DNA of 22,726 nucleotides from Gammaproteobacteria bacterium (GCA_013002925.1 JABDLQ010000212.1:1-22726); one strand, 5' to 3'. Positions 1 to 9,714 are shown, numbered from the stretch's first letter. Made by a program: numbers and translations. The notes: generated by a model from the sequence alone, not told the origin.

Positions 1-148
1 CATCCCCGGCAGAATGACCGCCCATACCATCGGCAACCACCCAAAGACCTTTCCATGGCAATTCCAGGCAAGCATCTTCGTTGATACGCCGTACTTTACC
101 GGCATGCGTCAACGTTGCTGAAGTCCATTGAAAATGGTCTGCGCTCAT
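1..148 (-). CDS. pppA: PppA-type PP2C Ser/Thr protein phosphatase, N-terminal fragment (cut by window edge)
   Basis: Only the first 49 codons lie in the window; the gene continues past base 1. The start ATG (146-148) overlaps the tagF stop in an ATGA junction, so translation is probably coupled. The fragment shows two PP2C metal-binding motifs: RRINEDA at residues 20-26 and VVADGMGGHSAG at 37-48. In T6SS loci this phosphatase removes phosphate from threonine-phosphorylated targets (Fha in Pseudomonas H1-T6SS) and opposes the kinase PpkA. Its position after tagF matches that pathway. A ppkA gene would be expected further along the same strand, outside the window. Family assignment is firm from the motifs; the T6SS role is inferred from context. 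Confidence 0.9.
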   Translation of the reverse strand, partial: MSADHFQWTSATLTHAGKVRRINEDACLELPWKGLWVVADGMGGHSAGD

Positions 149-930
149 ACATCCACCATTGAATCTTCACTGTGCAGTTCTTCGTCTGCGGCGCCGCCGA
201 TGGTGTGCCAACCGGAGTCTCTCCAGCGCCCATCCAGCATTCCGGTATAGGCATCCACATCAGGCAGCCCGGGACTCACCAGCAAACTCGGTGCAATTAG
301 TTCCGAGCCGCTGGTCCACCATAAACTGAAGTGACCAAAACGATTTTTGGCCAGCAACTCTGAAACCCCCTGCAATGCCGCTCCCGCACGATCAACGGTT
401 TGCAGCGGGATCTGCCAGCCACTGCGTAACGTCGTCACATCGGTATCCGGTAGCGACACGTTATCCTGGTCATAACATGGCCCCAGGTTTGCAACTGTCT
501 GTGCGAAGTCATCGAGACTGAAATCTTCATCGTCCAGCGCCGATAACGCGGCGTCTTCAGCCTGCGCAAACCAACCGCTGGCATTTAACATCGTGAACAC
601 ACTTGCAGCCGGTGGTAACGGCGCTGCCACAGTTAGCGGAAAGTAGCGGCCGACTCGATCGACGCTTGGGATCATCACGCCGCTCCAGCCCTGCTCGCCA
701 CCGATACCCGGTAGCAAAGTGAAACGCCAAACCGGGCTGCTCAGATAAATTTCCAGCCAGTGCTCACCCAGGTGAGCTTTACTGCTCGCCACGCAGCCTT
801 GCAGCCAGCCGTCCCAGGCACTGACAAAAGATCCGGGTAGCCGGCGCTTCACAAAATCACCGAGCGCCGGAAGTTTACCGTAGAAGCCCGGCGTCAGATC
901 AGGAGCGCCGGTCACAATCTTTCCGGACAT
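145..930 (-). CDS. tagF: TagF, T6SS-associated regulatory protein
   Basis: 261 residues, near the usual length for single-domain TagF (DUF2094). The N-terminus GFYGKLPALGDFVKRRLP (about residues 16-33) followed by a W-rich segment is the family signature. The start ATG lies inside the end of tssM (19-base overlap) and the stop overlaps the pppA start, so the three genes are tightly coupled. In Pseudomonas and Agrobacterium TagF represses T6SS after translation, by a route parallel to or linked with Fha and the PpkA/PppA phosphorylation switch. In some bacteria TagF is fused to PppA; here they are separate but overlapping genes. No truncation is seen. Confidence 0.93.
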   Translation of the reverse strand: MSGKIVTGAPDLTPGFYGKLPALGDFVKRRLPGSFVSAWDGWLQGCVASSKAHLGEHWLEIYLSSPVWRFTLLPGIGGEQGWSGVMIPSVDRVGRYFPLTVAAPLPPAASVFTMLNASGWFAQAEDAALSALDDEDFSLDDFAQTVANLGPCYDQDNVSLPDTDVTTLRSGWQIPLQTVDRAGAALQGVSELLAKNRFGHFSLWWTSGSELIAPSLLVSPGLPDVDAYTGMLDGRWRDSGWHTIGGAADEELHSEDSMVDV

Positions 931-3900
931 GAAAACCCGCTGAGATCGCTTAATTCAAATGGATTGTAGCTACTCTTGGGGTCAAGCTCGAAGCTGGCTT
1001 GTCGTGACCCGACGCTGAAGGTCACCTCGTAACTATCACCAAGACCTCCAACCGCGCGCATGGTCGCGGACTCAAGCAGCCGAAACCATCCCCAGTCTCC
1101 GTCTTCGTCACGCGCCGAAGGCGCCGGAGACTGAGGGGTCAATTCGATGCGTACCGCTGAAGAGTCCTGACCCGGCCAGCTAAACTGCACTTCCTGAGTG
1201 GGCCCGTGATCGTAGCTGATACGACTATCACCGAGCACCAGGACGAGCTTGCTGATGGAGCGATCCATGTCCATCGGCTTTAATCCGAACCGCACCTGGG
1301 GTGAACTTCCGGAGCGTCTGAAATAGGCTTTGCGGATGCGCTCGGCACGTTCAAACTGAGCCAGCGCTGCGGTGCTTGCACCGCGCATTTCCGCTTTCCA
1401 TTTCCAGGGCCTGGACGCAGTATCGACGTAGTCTTTCAGATGGGTGCTGAAAAAGCTGTCCATATCGCCCCCGTTACCGAAAAAATCACCGAAATCATCC
1501 AGTTTGATCTCGCGACTGGCACCGCGTTCAAACGGATAGCGCCCCGCGATCGTGTCATAACAACGGTCATAGCCATCACTGCGCCACAGGTCATTGAGAT
1601 AGCTTCGTGTGCTGCCGGCCATCACTCCCTTGACCCCACCGACCATGGTATTGACAACCGCAGCCACCATCGGGTCCTGGCCGCGGGTTTTGCGACTCAG
1701 TTCGGCGCTGACACTCTCCATTTTACCGGCATGTTCAGTGGCCATTTTGGCGCGATCAGATGACTGCTCAATCTCATCCAGCATGACGTAGAGTTCATCG
1801 AGAAGCTGCAACACTTCATCGAACAGAGAATCACCGCCATCTGCATCCGTCATGCTGCCGAGCTTACCCAGCTTTTTTGTGCCGACACCGGTCAGCATCC
1901 GTTGTCGCGGCGTCATTGACACTCGCGGCAGGCGGGGGCCTGTTCTTCCGGTTGTACTGCGAATCTTGCTCTCAACACTTTGTTCAAGCGCCCGTGCTTT
2001 CTTGGCAGCTCGCGATATTTTGTCCATTGCGCCTGCTTCGTCTTCTTCACGTTGCAGCGTCGTCTCATTGACAACCGCAAGAGCCAGCTTTTTCAGTGGT
2101 GACTGTTGAGGGTGCGACAGAATCCGCAGAGTTCTGACAGTCTCTTGCAGGCTACTGGGTTTGATCAGTGTCAGATCGGACAGCAGGGAAGCATATTTTT
2201 CCTCGTAATCCGAGAGATACAAATTCAGTACGTCATCCGCCAGTTTTTCGGTGTCAACATTTTCCAGCACGTCCTCACCAAGCACCCAACTGTCGCTGTC
2301 CAGGTCCTGGCTCTCTTCATTGGCGTATTTGTCAAACACCTGGTGATAACCGGTGTAGGTATACAGACCGTCAATGCCGTCAGTAAGCTCTTTGCCGCTT
2401 TTGCGCCGAAAGACTATCCCGGCATCATTGCCGGCCGCGCGGCGCACGGTAAATGGCTCCAGATCATCGGCGCTGGCACGCTGGCGCACGCGCGCATACA
2501 CCCGTTCGGCCGGTGTGATACGCCGGGCATCGCGTCGCGCGCGTTCGATAAGATCCTCATCCAGAGCCTCGGGCAACGCGCCCGGCATGTTGTTGACCAG
2601 CGCCAGCGCATGGCGATTGAGATCATCCATTTGTGTGCGGGTCGTGCCGGTCGGAAGGTCATCTTCCCACAGCACTTTCCAGACCGTCCGGACAAACAGC
2701 GGGTCGTAACGCTCATGATCCAGCATCAGATAGGCTTTCAATGCATTGAACAGCATTTCCGGGTTGTCCCAGCCGCGGCGAAGCTGCACCTCCTGGTCGA
2801 GCATGACCCGTGGCAAAAACGTATTGCCCAGCAGCCGGATGTAGGCGTTTTCTGCCGCACGGCCTATGCGCTTGCCCTGATAAAGACCGAAGCCATGCAG
2901 CCACGGGGTGCCTTTTTCACGCTCCGCGTACCCGCCGGGCATCTGCTCTGCCTGGGTTAATAATTCCAACGCGTCCAGAGGGTGGTTTTGTCGCGCACCC
3001 AGGTTGGCAGCAGTCTCCTGCAATTCACTCGTCTCCAACTCGCTTTGCGCAATCAACTCACGGTTGTTCAGGTAACTGAATGTCCAGGCAATGATCGCCA
3101 CGACGGCAAGCACCAGCACCGCTGCATAAGATGCACGTTGCAACCACGCGCGTTGAATTTCCAGACGCCGGTTGGTTCCCGCTAATTCGGATTCCGTAAA
3201 CGCCACTTTTTGCAGCAGGTCGGCAATAAAATAACTGCGCCCCTGACCGCCTTGAGCGGCAACCGATTGACGTTCCAGTCCAAACGTACGCGCCATTGAC
3301 CCCATCAAACGATCAATCGGCGTACCTTCCTGCGTGCCACTGGTAAAGTACATCCCGCGCCACATAAACGGTGGGTCATAGCGACTGGGTTTGAATATTT
3401 TCATCAGAAAATCGTTGACAACCGGTTTTAGCGCCGCGACCTGGCGGGGAAAACCGAAAATTTGTCCGCGGCGCTGTACATCCTGTTCCTGATGCAGACG
3501 CTGGGTCACCCGATCGTTCAGGCGGTTTACCAGGGCGTCGTACTCACCGCTAAACGCAGCCTCAAAATCAAACTCGGCATTCTGATCGAGTAACGGCAGT
3601 GTAAAACCCCAGACCTGCTCCCGGTCGCCCTGCCCCAGGTCATCAAAATACTCCATAAACCCGTTCATCAGATCAGACTTGGTGAGCATCACGTACACTG
3701 GAAAACGAATGCCGAAACGCTCATACAGTTCCTGCACGCGCGTTTTGATGGAAGCCGCATGGGCCGCGCGTTCCGCATCGCTCAAGGTCAGCAAATCCTG
3801 GACGCTGATCGCGACAAACACTCCATTGATGGGACGCCGTTTGCGATGTCGCTTAAGCAAATCCAGAAAACCAAACCACGCCGTGCTGTCTACTTCGGCA

Positions 3901-4469
3901 TCGCTGTCCTGGGTGGTGTAGCGGCCTGCAGTATCGAGCAATACCGCTTCATTGGTAAACCACCAGTCACAGTTGCGGGTACCGCCAACCCCCTGCAGTG
4001 CTTCCTTACCGAACTGGTCGGCTAACGGGAATTCCAGCCCGGAGTTAACCAGTGCCGTCGTTTTACCCGAGCCCGGGGGTCCGATAATGATGTACCACGG
4101 CATCTCATACAGCGAGGTTTTGCCATCCCCTGATTTTTTCAGCAGTTTGACAGCATCCTCAAACCGCTCTTTGAGCAGCCCCACTTCTTCCTCGCCCTCA
4201 TCAGGCGTTTCCGGTGCCTCACTTTCAACAATCCCGTCGACGATGCCGGTATTGGCTTTGTCCGAGCGAAATTTTTTCCACAGTGCACGTGCAATCATCA
4301 ATACGGCGATGGCGCCAATCAAAATTAATCGCCGGTTTTCAGGCTCCATGAAATAATTTTCATTGAAGGCCAGTAGCGGACTGAAGAACCAGATAATGAA
4401 AGCCAGGGCCAGAAAGCCCAAAATGCCAATCACCCACGGATTGATAAAAATCGATAATATTTTTTTCAC
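912..4469 (-). CDS. tssM: TssM (IcmF), inner-membrane T6SS core protein
   Basis: 1185 residues from a GTG start at 4469, chosen because a GGAG motif sits six bases upstream; the reading frame stays open to 4511, but that extension has no such site and precedes the hydrophobic start. Two N-terminal membrane segments (about residues 11-32 and 48-63) and a third near 448-468 give the IcmF layout. The cytoplasmic domain has an intact Walker A, GPPGSGKTT (about 130-138), followed by LLDTAGRY (about 177-184). The rest is the large periplasmic region that in known systems binds TssJ and spans to the outer membrane with TssL. Length is normal for the family. It lies 58 bases after tssL and overlaps tagF. 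Confidence 0.96.
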   Translation of the reverse strand: MKKILSIFINPWVIGILGFLALAFIIWFFSPLLAFNENYFMEPENRRLILIGAIAVLMIARALWKKFRSDKANTGIVDGIVESEAPETPDEGEEEVGLLKERFEDAVKLLKKSGDGKTSLYEMPWYIIIGPPGSGKTTALVNSGLEFPLADQFGKEALQGVGGTRNCDWWFTNEAVLLDTAGRYTTQDSDAEVDSTAWFGFLDLLKRHRKRRPINGVFVAISVQDLLTLSDAERAAHAASIKTRVQELYERFGIRFPVYVMLTKSDLMNGFMEYFDDLGQGDREQVWGFTLPLLDQNAEFDFEAAFSGEYDALVNRLNDRVTQRLHQEQDVQRRGQIFGFPRQVAALKPVVNDFLMKIFKPSRYDPPFMWRGMYFTSGTQEGTPIDRLMGSMARTFGLERQSVAAQGGQGRSYFIADLLQKVAFTESELAGTNRRLEIQRAWLQRASYAAVLVLAVVAIIAWTFSYLNNRELIAQSELETSELQETAANLGARQNHPLDALELLTQAEQMPGGYAEREKGTPWLHGFGLYQGKRIGRAAENAYIRLLGNTFLPRVMLDQEVQLRRGWDNPEMLFNALKAYLMLDHERYDPLFVRTVWKVLWEDDLPTGTTRTQMDDLNRHALALVNNMPGALPEALDEDLIERARRDARRITPAERVYARVRQRASADDLEPFTVRRAAGNDAGIVFRRKSGKELTDGIDGLYTYTGYHQVFDKYANEESQDLDSDSWVLGEDVLENVDTEKLADDVLNLYLSDYEEKYASLLSDLTLIKPSSLQETVRTLRILSHPQQSPLKKLALAVVNETTLQREEDEAGAMDKISRAAKKARALEQSVESKIRSTTGRTGPRLPRVSMTPRQRMLTGVGTKKLGKLGSMTDADGGDSLFDEVLQLLDELYVMLDEIEQSSDRAKMATEHAGKMESVSAELSRKTRGQDPMVAAVVNTMVGGVKGVMAGSTRSYLNDLWRSDGYDRCYDTIAGRYPFERGASREIKLDDFGDFFGNGGDMDSFFSTHLKDYVDTASRPWKWKAEMRGASTAALAQFERAERIRKAYFRRSGSSPQVRFGLKPMDMDRSISKLVLVLGDSRISYDHGPTQEVQFSWPGQDSSAVRIELTPQSPAPSARDEDGDWGWFRLLESATMRAVGGLGDSYEVTFSVGSRQASFELDPKSSYNPFELSDLSGFSCPERL

Positions 4470-4527
4470 TGAAACTCCCGTGCAGTCCGTCGTGGATGCT
4501 GCACATCCCATTCCAAAATGCTTCCGC

Positions 4528-5874
4528 TTATTGCCCCCGGATGCTCAGAGTGATCTCAACACGCCGATTCAGGGCCCGATTCTCTCTTGTATCGTTTTCC
4601 ACCAGCGGTTCCATCTCGCCACGACCTTCCGAGCGCATACGCTCCACCGCGACACCATTTTGCTCCAGCCCGCGCATGATGCCATCGGCACGTGCCTGTG
4701 ACAGATCAGTATTCGTCGGAAATTTGAGGCGCAAACTGCCTGAGATTGGCACATTGTCCGTGTGACCAATAATGGTAATCGGGCCTGTTTCGCGGTTCAG
4801 TGCTTCGGCGACACGTGTCAGTAACGGGCGCCTCTCGTTATTTACCCGGGCACTACCGGGCGCAAATAATCCGGTCCCGCGCAATGTTACGATACTGCGG
4901 CCCGGGCGATCTTCCACCCCGACTACGCCTTGCTGAATTTCCGGTGCCAGAAACTCCTGCAGGTTGAGACGACGCCCCTTACTGACGCGACGGTTTACCA
5001 ACGACACCTGCTCACGACCAATTGCCTGGAGTTCCTGCACGATCGGCGCCGATTCGTTGGCGAGCTTGAACTTGAAGCCCATGAACACGGCTGCCAGGAT
5101 CGCCGCGGCAGCAGCCGCCACCGCCCATAGCGGTACATATTTTTGCAATGGATTGCGCAAATCCTTGACGCCGCGCCAGCGCGGTGAGAGTTCCTGATCC
5201 GGATCGCCTCGCTGGGTTCGAATCAATTGATACAAACGATCCCGGATCGCGTTCAGTTCCTGGCGGCCGCGTGCCTCTACGCGATATTTTCCTTCAAATC
5301 CCAGCACCAGAATCAGATACTGCAGCTCGATCAGGTTGATGTTGTTTACCGGATCCTGACTCACCCGGTCGAGAATCGTAAAAAACTTCTCGCCCCCCCA
5401 GCCTTCACGATGAAAATTTGACAACAGCGTACGTTCACCCCACTTGCTGTTGGCGCCCCAGGGGGTACTGAGCACAACCTCATCGAGGAATGTGCACAAC
5501 GCATAGCGACCGGCAAGAACCGATTCAGGTTTGCAGCCCCGCTGGCGAGCGGTTTCCTCAAATTGTTTGATTTCGGCGGCGACATGCTGATTCAAACCAC
5601 CGGGGTCAGGGTGCGACACGCTATTTTTTAGCTGCCCGGCCAGGGCTAACAACGCGCTGGCCGAATCCACCAGCGGATTCAATCCTGGCGTTACCACTTG
5701 TGGCGCACTGGCCCGACGCGGCGGACCACCTGCGCCACCGGGAGCAGGGGTTCGCGGTGGCGGCGGCTGCGGTGTTGAGGGTTTGGGCGCAGAACTGCGA
5801 CGTCCGCCCGGCGTGGGTTTTAGTACCGTTCGGTCGCTGTCGTCATCGCCAAAAAACGGATCGTCAGTGGTCAT
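4528..5874 (-). CDS. tssL: TssL (DotU) with C-terminal OmpA peptidoglycan-binding domain
   Basis: 448 residues. Order: an acidic N-terminus with DRTVLKP (T16), a Pro-rich linker to about residue 60, a DotU domain (about 65-245, including CTFLDEVVLSTPWG), one membrane helix (about 248-268), and a periplasmic OmpA-like domain (about 325-448) with HTDNVPISG, NTDLSQARA and NRALNRRVEI. It forms the inner-membrane complex with TssM and contacts TssK. The OmpA domain should anchor the complex to peptidoglycan, as in other extended TssL proteins. The DRTVLKP motif resembles the segment whose threonine is phosphorylated and bound by Fha in Agrobacterium TssL. The start follows the tssK stop by four bases. 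Confidence 0.96.
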   Translation of the reverse strand: MTTDDPFFGDDDSDRTVLKPTPGGRRSSAPKPSTPQPPPPRTPAPGGAGGPPRRASAPQVVTPGLNPLVDSASALLALAGQLKNSVSHPDPGGLNQHVAAEIKQFEETARQRGCKPESVLAGRYALCTFLDEVVLSTPWGANSKWGERTLLSNFHREGWGGEKFFTILDRVSQDPVNNINLIELQYLILVLGFEGKYRVEARGRQELNAIRDRLYQLIRTQRGDPDQELSPRWRGVKDLRNPLQKYVPLWAVAAAAAAILAAVFMGFKFKLANESAPIVQELQAIGREQVSLVNRRVSKGRRLNLQEFLAPEIQQGVVGVEDRPGRSIVTLRGTGLFAPGSARVNNERRPLLTRVAEALNRETGPITIIGHTDNVPISGSLRLKFPTNTDLSQARADGIMRGLEQNGVAVERMRSEGRGEMEPLVENDTRENRALNRRVEITLSIRGQ

Positions 5875-5878
5875 CCGC

Positions 5879-7210
5879 CTAGCCCCTGATTGCCCAGAAC
5901 TCTAACTGGATACCTGGAAAGTCGCCGCTCAGGTGCATGGCAAACCCACCGGACTTGGTGAGCTCTTCCCACAGCTTGTTGGTGCGATCCAGCTCAAAAT
6001 AAACATTGCCCGTGTGATAGGGAATTTGCCGCGGCGCCACTGGTAACGGCCGAATCTGAATGCCTGGCAACTGCAAATTGACCAACTCCTTGATGCGTTC
6101 CACCGCGCCGATCTTGATCTGCATAGGTAAAGATTTGCGAATCTGTTCGGTGGGCATATCCGCCGCCACTGCCAGTACAAATGAGGCATCTCCCAGCAAG
6201 GTGCGATCGGCCACGTGCGCTACACGTATCCCGTAACTGCGTTCTTTGAGCGGAATCGACACTGCATTTTGTTCCAGCACCATGCTCAAAGACTCACGCA
6301 GTGCATCTTTGACCGGCGCAAAAGTAGCCTGCAAATCATCATGGCGATAAGAGGGAAATTGCGGTGCACGCTTGCCGGACGCAGTAAACGTTGCAAGCTC
6401 ACCGGCGATCTGGACCACTTCACGATACAGCGTTTCCGGATGCAGGTTCGCCAGTGGCGCCAGGTGTGCCACCAGCGGTTCGTAACGGTTAACAACCTGT
6501 AGCATCAAAAAGTCAGCCAGCTCACCGGCACCACGCCCGGAGCTGGTTGCCCGTGCCGCCAGGGCCTCGCCCCGATGATGCAGCAAACCTTGCAGTTCAT
6601 TGACAAACCCGGCCAGTTGATCGGCCGCCAGGCAATCAAGCACCGGTGGAATAAAGCTGTCGTCGAGCATCACCTGTTTGTCGCTGCGCACTTCAATAAT
6701 GCGGGCCGCACCAAGACAGGCGTATTCACCACGCGGTTCCGCTTGCAACAGATATCGAAGCCGCAAATTGCCCACCTGGACCACCGCGGTGTCTACCGTT
6801 TGGCGGGTCGCATCGCGCACGTCGTACTCGCGTGACGAGAGTCGCGCCAGGCCCTCCGCATCATCCCCGTCATCCACTTCCAACGTTCCCGGCCGGCGCG
6901 CTGGCAAGCATAAATAAACGACCGTATTGCGCATGTCATCCGAAACATCCATCGGCGCTGGCGGCGCATAATCATCCGGAATATTAAATGGTGTGCCATC
7001 CGGAAATACGCCGCTGGCCGACGCAATACTAAACTTGCCGATCGCCAATAGCTCGTTATCTATTTTTATGTGTTTTAAACCCCATGCGGCAGGTCGCAGG
7101 TTGGCACACCGCTGCTCTACATAGTGTTCGATATAGCGGTCGTGTTGCTGGAAATGCTGGGGCCTTAAAAACAACCCCTCAGACCAAACGACCTTGTTGT
7201 TCCACGACAT
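5879..7210 (-). CDS. tssK: TssK, T6SS baseplate adaptor
   Basis: 443 residues, the normal TssK length. The N-terminus, NKVVWSEGLFLRPQHFQQHD (residues 4-23), is the family signature. TssK is a cytoplasmic trimer that joins the TssEFG baseplate wedges to the TssL/TssM membrane complex. The ATG start has GGAG about eight bases upstream. It lies 39 bases after tssJ and four bases before tssL, consistent with one transcript. No anomaly is visible. The baseplate partners tssE, tssF and tssG are not in the window. Confidence 0.96.
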   Translation of the reverse strand: MSWNNKVVWSEGLFLRPQHFQQHDRYIEHYVEQRCANLRPAAWGLKHIKIDNELLAIGKFSIASASGVFPDGTPFNIPDDYAPPAPMDVSDDMRNTVVYLCLPARRPGTLEVDDGDDAEGLARLSSREYDVRDATRQTVDTAVVQVGNLRLRYLLQAEPRGEYACLGAARIIEVRSDKQVMLDDSFIPPVLDCLAADQLAGFVNELQGLLHHRGEALAARATSSGRGAGELADFLMLQVVNRYEPLVAHLAPLANLHPETLYREVVQIAGELATFTASGKRAPQFPSYRHDDLQATFAPVKDALRESLSMVLEQNAVSIPLKERSYGIRVAHVADRTLLGDASFVLAVAADMPTEQIRKSLPMQIKIGAVERIKELVNLQLPGIQIRPLPVAPRQIPYHTGNVYFELDRTNKLWEELTKSGGFAMHLSGDFPGIQLEFWAIRG

Positions 7211-7249
7211 GCAGTTCTCCGCTTTATTCTGGTTTTTTGGCTTTTCTGG

Positions 7250-7744
7250 CTATTCCGGGGGCTCGTCAAACTTCAAAGTGATCGTGCGATCCTCGAGATT
7301 GACGAGCATTTGTCGTTTATCAAAAAACTTGATGAGTTTATCTTCCGGCAAGGCCAGTGACGTCCGCCAAATGGCGTTTTCTATATCCCGAAACGCCGCC
7401 AGCACGCCGATGACGCGCGCAGCGGGATCGAATTCTGCCTCCAACTGCTTGCTGCTGCCAGGCTGCATCATGATTTCCTGGGAGGACAACAAGTCCGCTG
7501 CAAGCACCGCATCCGCGTCACGATAGAGCGAGAAAAAATCGGCCCCCTGAAATGTGCCCGGCGTTTTTAGCTGATAGATGCGCACAACCACAGGCTTGGA
7601 AATTCCGTTGCGATCCGGATTCAGTGTCTCCGACGCAATGATCTGCGCCTTCATTTTAACGGGTTCCGGTGGCTTACTGGCACATGCGGTCAAAGCACAC
7701 ATCAGGAAAATGGCAATGCCAAAGCGAAAGTATCGATTAATCAT
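7250..7744 (-). CDS. tssJ: TssJ, outer-membrane T6SS lipoprotein
   Basis: 164 residues. The N-terminus is a lipoprotein signal: basic start, hydrophobic stretch, and the lipobox L-T-A-C with the modified cysteine at residue 21. The residues after it (ASKPP) do not give an Asp retention signal at +2, consistent with an outer-membrane location. The rest has the TssJ pattern, including VVRIYQLK and the C-terminal TITLKFDEPPE. TssJ docks the periplasmic end of TssM at the outer membrane. An AGGA motif lies five bases before the ATG. It sits between fha and tssK, the usual place in H1-type clusters. Confidence 0.94.
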   Translation of the reverse strand: MINRYFRFGIAIFLMCALTACASKPPEPVKMKAQIIASETLNPDRNGISKPVVVRIYQLKTPGTFQGADFFSLYRDADAVLAADLLSSQEIMMQPGSSKQLEAEFDPAARVIGVLAAFRDIENAIWRTSLALPEDKLIKFFDKRQMLVNLEDRTITLKFDEPPE

Positions 7745-7796
7745 GGCTGTCCTTAATGACGAGCGTTAGGCGCAACGATCACGCAATGGTTTTGTA

Positions 7797-9485
7797 TCAG
7801 GATAACTTGTCTATCTGATCCTGATAAGCCTTGGCAAATTCCTCACCGTATAAAGCCAGTATATTGGATTTTGCCTCGGTTGAAATCTGTTGATAATACT
7901 CCTCATACATTTCCCAGTACTTGGCTTTTCCCCGCAACGCCGCCATCGGGCTGTGTTTGAGGTTTTTGTGGAACCTGTCTTCGAGGTTATTCGGCTCAAA
8001 CTCTTCCATGATTGAAGTCAATGCGGCACTCAAACCGGCCATCATCGCCATCTGATGCGCTTTTATGTCTTCAATCGCCTCGCGTAATGCTTCCACCGGT
8101 GCCATGTACCCCTGCTCCTGCGGGAATAACAGCTTGGTCAGCGCCTCATCCGTGCTGACTGAAAACTTGAGCGGGTTGTTTTTTGCCGACTGAATCACTG
8201 TGCGTGCAATGCGCAATTCACTTTTGAGGTCATCCCGCGCGCGCAACACCTCCATGATCCCCTCTACCACCTCGCGAAACACACTGCCGGCCAGTTGAAA
8301 CACCGCATTGGCAGCCTGTGGTGGCATGCGCGACGGATCAACACCTGCTGCAGCCAGCAAACGCTGTAATCCTTCTGCGCTGCCATCTCCCAATGCCGGG
8401 ATGGGTTGCTGCATCGTGCTCTCAGTCGATTGAGGGTAACTGCCAGTTGGTTGCGGTGGCTGCTGCGCTGGTCCGGCAGGTTGCTGCGGTTGCTGAAAAG
8501 TTCCGGTCGCTTGTGGCGACTGTGGAAACGCGCCGGTGTGCTGCGGAAAAGCGCCCGTCGGCGACGGCCCGGTTACTGAAGGCCCCACGGGCGGCAGGCC
8601 CGCAGGATTAGCGGGTGCGCTTTGTGCAGGCGCAGGTGGCGGCGTCGGTGAGGACGGCGGTGCAGGTGCTGCAGCGGGAGGCGCAGCCTGTGCTGGCGGC
8701 GGTATATTTGCCTGCGGCGGCTCCGGAAAAATCGTTGCATCCACCCAGTCATCCGGTATCACGCCAGTGCTCGCATGAGGTGGGTTGAAGTTCTGATCCA
8801 ATGGTGACACGTGGTCCGGTGTGGCACCTGCATCTTGCGGCCATTGTTCCTGTTGTGGGGTATCGGCAGTCAAATCCGGTGTATCAAACGCCGCCAGTGG
8901 ATCAAGCATCGGATCCTCCGTAGCAGGAGGAGCGGCCGCCGGTGACTGAGGGCCGGTCATCGATGCGGGCGCGGCAAAAGGGTCATCGTCCGTGCCCATC
9001 AGTGCATCCAGAGGATCCAGGCTCTGCCCTGCACCGGGAATCGAAGGATCGATGCCTGCTACCGGTGAAGCGGGCGCCGCAGGCCCTTCCTGAGCGTCAT
9101 TAAAAAAAGAATCGGTACTGAAATTGGTCGCCGCCGATTCGACATTCGGACCAGATGCCGCCGCGCTACCAATACTCACCACAATTTCATAGTCACCCAC
9201 AAACAGGCGGTCGCCATCATTGAGCGGCACGGTATGACCGTTACCGATCAAAAACCCCGGATCGTTCACAAACGTACCGTTCGTGCTGGTATCCGTGAGA
9301 TACCACATGCCGCTGTCATAGCTCACGGTCGCATGCCGGCTCGAAACAAAGCGCTCTGCATCTGGCAAAATCCAGTCATTGCCATCGACACGGCCCAGTG
9401 AGCCGCCCGTCTCCTCGAATTGAAAAGTAGCGGCAGCCCCCATGGCTTGTGCCTGTTGACTAACAATCTGAAGTGTTAGCGACAA
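7797..9485 (-). CDS. fha: FHA-domain T6SS scaffold protein (Fha/TagH, TIGR03354-like)
   Basis: 562 residues from a TTG start; a stop lies two codons upstream in frame and GGAG sits eight bases before the TTG, so the TTG is well supported. The N-terminal FHA domain (about 1-110) keeps its phosphothreonine-binding features: GR (31-32), SSRHA (48-52) and NGTFVN (69-74). A long Pro/Gln-rich linker follows (about 110-355). The C-terminus (about 360-562) matches the VI_FHA domain. In known T6SSs this protein binds threonine-phosphorylated partners and promotes assembly. It is the first gene of the fha-tssJKLM-tagF-pppA run. The linker has the short repeated motif TG(A/T/S)(F/Y)(P/Q)Q. Confidence 0.93.
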   Translation of the reverse strand: MSLTLQIVSQQAQAMGAAATFQFEETGGSLGRVDGNDWILPDAERFVSSRHATVSYDSGMWYLTDTSTNGTFVNDPGFLIGNGHTVPLNDGDRLFVGDYEIVVSIGSAAASGPNVESAATNFSTDSFFNDAQEGPAAPASPVAGIDPSIPGAGQSLDPLDALMGTDDDPFAAPASMTGPQSPAAAPPATEDPMLDPLAAFDTPDLTADTPQQEQWPQDAGATPDHVSPLDQNFNPPHASTGVIPDDWVDATIFPEPPQANIPPPAQAAPPAAAPAPPSSPTPPPAPAQSAPANPAGLPPVGPSVTGPSPTGAFPQHTGAFPQSPQATGTFQQPQQPAGPAQQPPQPTGSYPQSTESTMQQPIPALGDGSAEGLQRLLAAAGVDPSRMPPQAANAVFQLAGSVFREVVEGIMEVLRARDDLKSELRIARTVIQSAKNNPLKFSVSTDEALTKLLFPQEQGYMAPVEALREAIEDIKAHQMAMMAGLSAALTSIMEEFEPNNLEDRFHKNLKHSPMAALRGKAKYWEMYEEYYQQISTEAKSNILALYGEEFAKAYQDQIDKLS

Positions 9486-9714
9486 ATGTCATTCTCCGTA
9501 CATGCAGCAGCAAAGTCACACCCGATCTTTAGAACTGTGCGATCTGGACATAGTAATCGTATCTCTGATGCTTTTCTCATGCGATTTCTGATAGCTATTT
9601 CCCGCAGCGTTTTCCGCACGCAGGTTTTAAATCTAATAATATCAGAAGTTTCCGGCCAACTTTGAAATAGTGTTTTTACGTTGCGTTGCGGCATTTTTAA
9701 GGTGAACAAATACA
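9486..9714. other. Intergenic region upstream of fha; no gene found
   Basis: This is the inner part of the 512-base gap between fha and the immunity gene. It must hold the promoter of the core operon unless transcripts read in from the island. On the minus strand a TATTAT hexamer (9636-9641) resembles a -10 box, but no well-spaced -35 is present. One minus-strand open frame from 9820 to 9476 crosses the region and shows no recognisable protein features apart from a short LREIA segment that might be an eroded IS3 orfB; I do not call it. Confidence 0.4.

Noticed and set aside
2106..2960. 284-codon open frame on the plus strand
   Set aside because: It is antisense to the middle of tssM, has no recognisable domain and is a by-product of the codon use of that gene.
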